A DNA stretch of 55,639 bases from Dinghuibacter sp964544695. GTDB lineage: Bacteria > Bacteroidota > Bacteroidia > Chitinophagales > Chitinophagaceae. Shown piece by piece: positions 54,961 through 55,639 of this stretch. A program made the position numbers and the translations under genes. The notes under the pieces are model-generated. The model did no database searches. It saw only the letters and a program-made list of their open reading frames with translations, and was not told the DNA's origin. Position 1 is the stretch's first letter. Each line of letters opens with the position of its first letter. The stretch lies in contig CAZJDB010000056.1 of assembly GCA_964544695.1 (NCBI GenBank), forward strand, positions 1-55,639, written 5' to 3'.

Positions 54961-55639
54961 GGGTCCTGGTTGAAAAGATCCAATTGTGCCGAAGGGATGA
55001 TCGTGCGACGTCTGATGCGACGAATGGGGGCCGGAGGGGATGTGACAGTCACTATTTCCCCGGCGGGATTCCACAGCGGACCTGCCTCTCCGAGAAAACT
55101 GCCGTCGACCGTGTAGATCTCCGATTCCCGGAAACGAGAAGCTACAACGATCGTGGCCCCTTTAGCTTCTCCTTCGAAGAGAGCCTGCACGAGTTCCGGC
55201 CGGTTATTATCCTGGGAAAGGTGCGCCAGGAGGAGATGGCTCATGAAAGCGGGGCGATAGGTGGTGAAAAGCTCCAGGGCCTGATGGTTCGACAAATGGC
55301 CCTGACCGCCACGGATACGGTTTTTGAGGGGCCAGGGGTAACGCCCTTCTTCCAGCATCATCGGATCATAATTTGCTTCCAGGAATACGGCGTGGCATTG
55401 CATGAAGTGGTGGATGACGTTCGCGCAAACGGCGCCAATGTCGGTAAATACCCCGACCCGGACGGAAGGGGAAGCAACGACAAAGCTGCACGGATCGAAA
55501 GCGTCATGCGTTTTGGGGAAAGCGGTCACCAACAATTCTCCCACAGGTACCGGAACACCCGGTAAGATGGGCCTGGCCAGGGTAGGATCCAAGGGAAGGC
55601 GCAATTGCTCGCGGGTACCCCTGGTCAGATATACTGGTA
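54954..55639 (-). CDS. MBL-fold metallohydrolase (YycJ/WalJ-like), 5' end outside window
   Basis: The frame stays open to the right edge, so the N-terminus with the HxHxDH metal site lies outside the window. The visible part begins PVYLTRGTREQL. It contains AFPKTHDAFDPCSFVV, then VFTDIGAVCANV with a conserved Asp, AVFLEANYDPMML, and HLLLAHLSQDNNRPEL with a conserved metal-site His. This order matches YycJ/WalJ-type exonuclease-like MBL proteins. The predicted TTG start at 55604 is internal. It overlaps the GNAT gene by 7 bp. Confidence 0.8.
   Translation of the reverse strand, partial: PVYLTRGTREQLRLPLDPTLARPILPGVPVPVGELLVTAFPKTHDAFDPCSFVVASPSVRVGVFTDIGAVCANVIHHFMQCHAVFLEANYDPMMLEEGRYPWPLKNRIRGGQGHLSNHQALELFTTYRPAFMSHLLLAHLSQDNNRPELVQALFEGEAKGATIVVASRFRESEIYTVDGSFLGEAGPLWNPAGEIVTVTSPPAPIRRIRRRTIIPSAQLDLFNQDPC

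Noticed and set aside
54580..55116. Plus-strand frame of 178 codons near the right edge
   Set aside because: It lies antisense to the GNAT and MBL-fold genes, which both show clear motifs.

Overview
The window looks like a chromosome segment of a Bacteroidota bacterium, most likely family Chitinophagaceae. Several signs agree: promoters of the Bacteroidota form TAnnTTTG stand before most transcription units, Shine-Dalgarno sequences are weak, there are PorU-like and PorV-like type IX secretion proteins, and the gene orders tRNA-tRNA-tRNA-tRNA-tuf-tRNA-secE-nusG and rpsU-xerC-hpf are typical of that phylum. The core is of moderate to high GC. Two stretches are clearly AT-richer: bases 1-6050 and about 43730-45700. 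Both lie on the 3' side of a tRNA gene.

Layout. Bases 1-6040 (+) hold the tail of a defence operon: a Z1-domain ATPase (5' end outside the window), a PD-(D/E)XK nuclease and an AIPR protein. It stops at the 3' end of tRNA-Asp. Bases 6348-9045 (+) encode a Gfo/Idh/MocA oxidoreductase, a polyprenyl-phosphate sugar transferase and a FemAB/GNAT-like protein, probably for surface glycan synthesis. Bases 9062-12866 (-) hold ispD, a heptose-7-phosphate kinase, an amino-acid permease and an OmpH/Skp chaperone.

Bases 12952-32681 are the information-processing core on the minus strand: rpsU-xerC-hpf, then tRNA-Thr, Tyr, Gly, Thr, tuf, tRNA-Trp, secE, nusG, then rplK-rplA-rplJ-rplL, then rpoB-rpoC. Unrelated genes interrupt this otherwise conserved block twice: a plus-strand LacI regulator, SDR and FAH-family trio (deoxy-sugar-acid catabolism) between nusG and rplK, and a LacI regulator plus DUF4136-like lipoprotein between rplL and rpoB.

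Bases 32756-43441 hold ribE, a PorU2-like C25 peptidase with a PorV2-like barrel, tyrS, a CAP-domain lipoprotein and a GH125 mannosidase. Downstream of tRNA-Gln (43571-43641) is a small AT-rich island. It has a broken toxin gene, an intact HTH antitoxin and a SecB-like protein, with a perfect 22-bp palindrome at its promoter. I read it as a decayed toxin-antitoxin-chaperone module. Next come a NarL-type response regulator with an apparently interrupted C-terminus, an outer-membrane barrel, a lactonase-like lipoprotein, a two-component pair, a solitary Eco57I/TaqI-like adenine methyltransferase, a DUF3179 protein, a lipoprotein, a GNAT acetyltransferase and an MBL-fold hydrolase cut by the right edge.

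The strongest candidates for unusual biology are the left-edge Z1/nuclease/AIPR operon abutting tRNA-Asp and the decayed chaperone-controlled toxin-antitoxin locus at tRNA-Gln. No CRISPR array, rRNA operon or transposase was seen.
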